A DNA stretch of 64,000 bases from Leptolyngbya sp. BL0902 (lineage in GTDB: Bacteria > Cyanobacteriota > Cyanobacteriia > Phormidesmidales > Phormidesmidaceae). Under the pieces are notes generated by a model. It had not been told where the DNA came from. It worked only from the letters and a program-made list of their open reading frames with translations, and did no database searches. A program made the translations under genes and the position numbers. Location of the stretch: NCBI RefSeq assembly GCF_016403105.1, contig NZ_CP046155.1, positions 3,377,906 to 3,441,905 on the forward strand, given 5' to 3'. Of the stretch, positions 62,601 to 64,000 are shown piece by piece (position 1 is the stretch's first letter; each line of letters opens with the position of its first letter).

Positions 62601-63966
62601 TAATTCCTTTATCGCGGGGCGCGACCAAGAGTCCACCGGGTTCGCCTGGTGGTCTGGTAACGCCCGTCTGATCAACCTGTCTGGCAAGCTGCTGGGTGCC
62701 CATGTGGCCCACGCTGGTCTGATCGTATTCTGGGCCGGGGCCATGACCCTGTTTGAAGTGGCCCACTTCGTTCCCGACAAGCCTCTGTATGAGCAGGGCT
62801 TCATTCTGCTGCCTCACCTGGCCACCCTGGGCTGGGGCGTTGGCCCCGGCGGTGAAGTAATTGACACCTTCCCCTACTTTGTGGTGGGTGTGCTTCACCT
62901 GATTTCCTCCGCTGTGCTGGGTCTGGGTGGTGTGTACCACGCCGTGCGTGGCCCCGAAGTGCTGGAAGAGTACTCCTCCTTCTTCGGCTACGACTGGAAA
63001 GACAAGAACCAGATGACCAACATCATCGGCTACCACCTAATCCTGCTGGGTTGTGGTGCCCTGCTGCTGGTGCTGAAGGCTTGCGTCTTCGGTGGCGTAT
63101 ACGACACCTGGGCTCCCGGTGGCGGCGATGTTCGCGTCATCACCAACCCCACCCTCAACCCCGCTGTGATCTTCGGCTATCTAACCCGCTCCCCCTTCGG
63201 TGGTGAGGGCTGGATCGTCGGCGTGAACAACATGGAAGACATCATCGGTGGCCACATTTGGATCGGCCTGATCTGCATCGGTGGTGGTATCTGGCACATT
63301 CTGACCACCCCCTTTGGCTGGGCTCGTCGCGCCTTCATCTGGTCTGGCGAAGCTTACCTGTCCTATAGCTTGGGTGCGCTGTCCCTGATGGGCTTCATCG
63401 CCTCCTGCTATGTGTGGTTCAACAACACCGCCTACCCCTCCGAGTTCTACGGCCCCACCAACGCCGAGTCTTCCCAGGCTCAGGCCATGACCTTCCTAGT
63501 GCGCGACATGCGCCTGGGTGCCAACATCGGTTCCGCCCAAGGCCCCACGGGTCTCGGTAAGTACCTGATGCGCTCCCCCACGGGTGAGATCATCTTCGGT
63601 GGTGAAACCATGCGCTTCTGGGATTTCCAAGGCCCCTGGCTGGAGCCCCTGCGTGGCCCTAACGGCCTTGACCTCGACAAGCTGACCAACGACATCCAAG
63701 ATTGGCAGGTGCGCCGCGCCGCTGAGTACATGACTCACGCGCCCAACGCCTCCATCAACTCTGTGGGTGGCGTGATCACCGAGATCAACTCTGTGAACTT
63801 CGTGAACCCCCGTCAGTGGCTGTCTACCTCCCACTTCGTGCTGGGCTTCTTCTTCCTGGTCGGCCACCTCTGGCACGCGGGTCGCGCTCGTGCGGCTGAA
63901 GCGGGCTTCGAGAAAGGCATCGACCGCGAAACCGAGCCTGTGCTGGCTATGGGCGACCTCGACTAA
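62584..63966 (+). CDS. psbC: Photosystem II CP43 chlorophyll protein
   Basis: CP43 is the core antenna protein that also donates ligands to the oxygen-evolving Mn cluster. The frame from the GTG at 62584 gives 460 aa starting (M/V)[19 protein letters not shown], the usual start in cyanobacteria, inside psbD. Antenna helices with chlorophyll-binding His are visible ([40 protein letters not shown]). The lumenal loop contains [14 protein letters not shown] with the Glu and Arg (Glu354 and Arg357 in standard numbering) near the Mn cluster. The stop TAA lies 34 nt before the window end. Confidence 0.98.
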   Translation: MVTLSSNSFIAGRDQESTGFAWWSGNARLINLSGKLLGAHVAHAGLIVFWAGAMTLFEVAHFVPDKPLYEQGFILLPHLATLGWGVGPGGEVIDTFPYFVVGVLHLISSAVLGLGGVYHAVRGPEVLEEYSSFFGYDWKDKNQMTNIIGYHLILLGCGALLLVLKACVFGGVYDTWAPGGGDVRVITNPTLNPAVIFGYLTRSPFGGEGWIVGVNNMEDIIGGHIWIGLICIGGGIWHILTTPFGWARRAFIWSGEAYLSYSLGALSLMGFIASCYVWFNNTAYPSEFYGPTNAESSQAQAMTFLVRDMRLGANIGSAQGPTGLGKYLMRSPTGEIIFGGETMRFWDFQGPWLEPLRGPNGLDLDKLTNDIQDWQVRRAAEYMTHAPNASINSVGGVITEINSVNFVNPRQWLSTSHFVLGFFFLVGHLWHAGRARAAEAGFEKGIDRETEPVLAMGDLD

Positions 63967-64000
63967 TCCTTGAGGTTCACCCTCAAGCGAGTCTAGTTAT

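Noticed and set aside
61515-62804. Long minus-strand frame (429 codons) opposite psbD-psbC
   Set aside because: It is the complement of strongly conserved psbD/psbC codons, rich in H, Q, E and G as expected of a shadow frame.
1-64000. tRNA or rRNA genes
   Set aside because: I looked in the intergenic gaps for cloverleaf-like arms with a TTCRA loop and found none that I could support.

Overview
The window is a stretch of cyanobacterial chromosome with high GC content. The assignment rests on psbD/psbC (photosystem II D2 and CP43), ycf4, psb32, a high-light-inducible protein, a CRR7-like NDH-1 factor, GuaB3, a Tab2/Atab2 protein and several proteins known only from cyanobacteria (DUF1823, DUF3593). 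The rarity of HIP1 sites (GCGATCGC) and the GC-rich coding would fit a Leptolyngbya/Nodosilinea-like filamentous lineage, but no rRNA or other decisive marker is present, so the genus is left open.

Layout. 1-6.1 kb is housekeeping: a conserved cyanobacterial protein, anmK, ktrA, guaB3, trxA and a LOG-family gene, with recognisable terminators. 6.4-15.5 kb is a complete nitrilase-centred Nit1C-type cluster: AIR-synthase-like protein and glycosyltransferase on +; small MSMEG_0570-like protein, GNAT, radical SAM enzyme, nitrilase and Sll0783-like protein on -; then a flavin monooxygenase on + and a GAF-LuxR regulator on -. 16-34 kb holds an S1-domain protein with Tab2, an orphan ABC sugar permease, tadA, sbcD, ppk1, a SafE-like membrane protein with a secreted partner, TPR proteins, leuC, cinA, a 43-residue protein and an HLIP. 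34-52.6 kb holds psb32, a small acidic repeat protein, qor, an SDR, a large TPR protein, a slipin, mnmH, tenA/crr7, a WecG-type glycosyltransferase, a histidine kinase, murD, a MlaD/MlaF-type pair and a Uma2 nuclease.

52.7-58.5 kb is an accessory island. A NACHT-GUN4 STAND NTPase gene is split by an IS630-family element inserted at a TA dinucleotide. Removing the element and one TA restores one reading frame. The element's transposase needs a -1 frameshift at an A9 run and also carries an in-frame TGA. A REP-associated tyrosine transposase overlaps the 3' end of the NTPase gene. Upstream lie two tandemly duplicated membrane/coiled-coil genes that differ in heptad number. The window closes with a ketoacyl synthase gene lacking an obvious start codon, a lipoprotein cyclophilin, ycf4, and the divergent psbD-psbC operon with its 17-nt gene overlap.

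Most interesting points: the Nit1C cluster with a radical SAM enzyme of unusual CX9CX2C spacing and palindromic candidate operators; the IS-split NACHT-GUN4 gene; the duplicated genes whose 21-nt repeats encode heptads in two frames; and a dispersed repeat that supplies the C-terminus of a DUF3593 protein.
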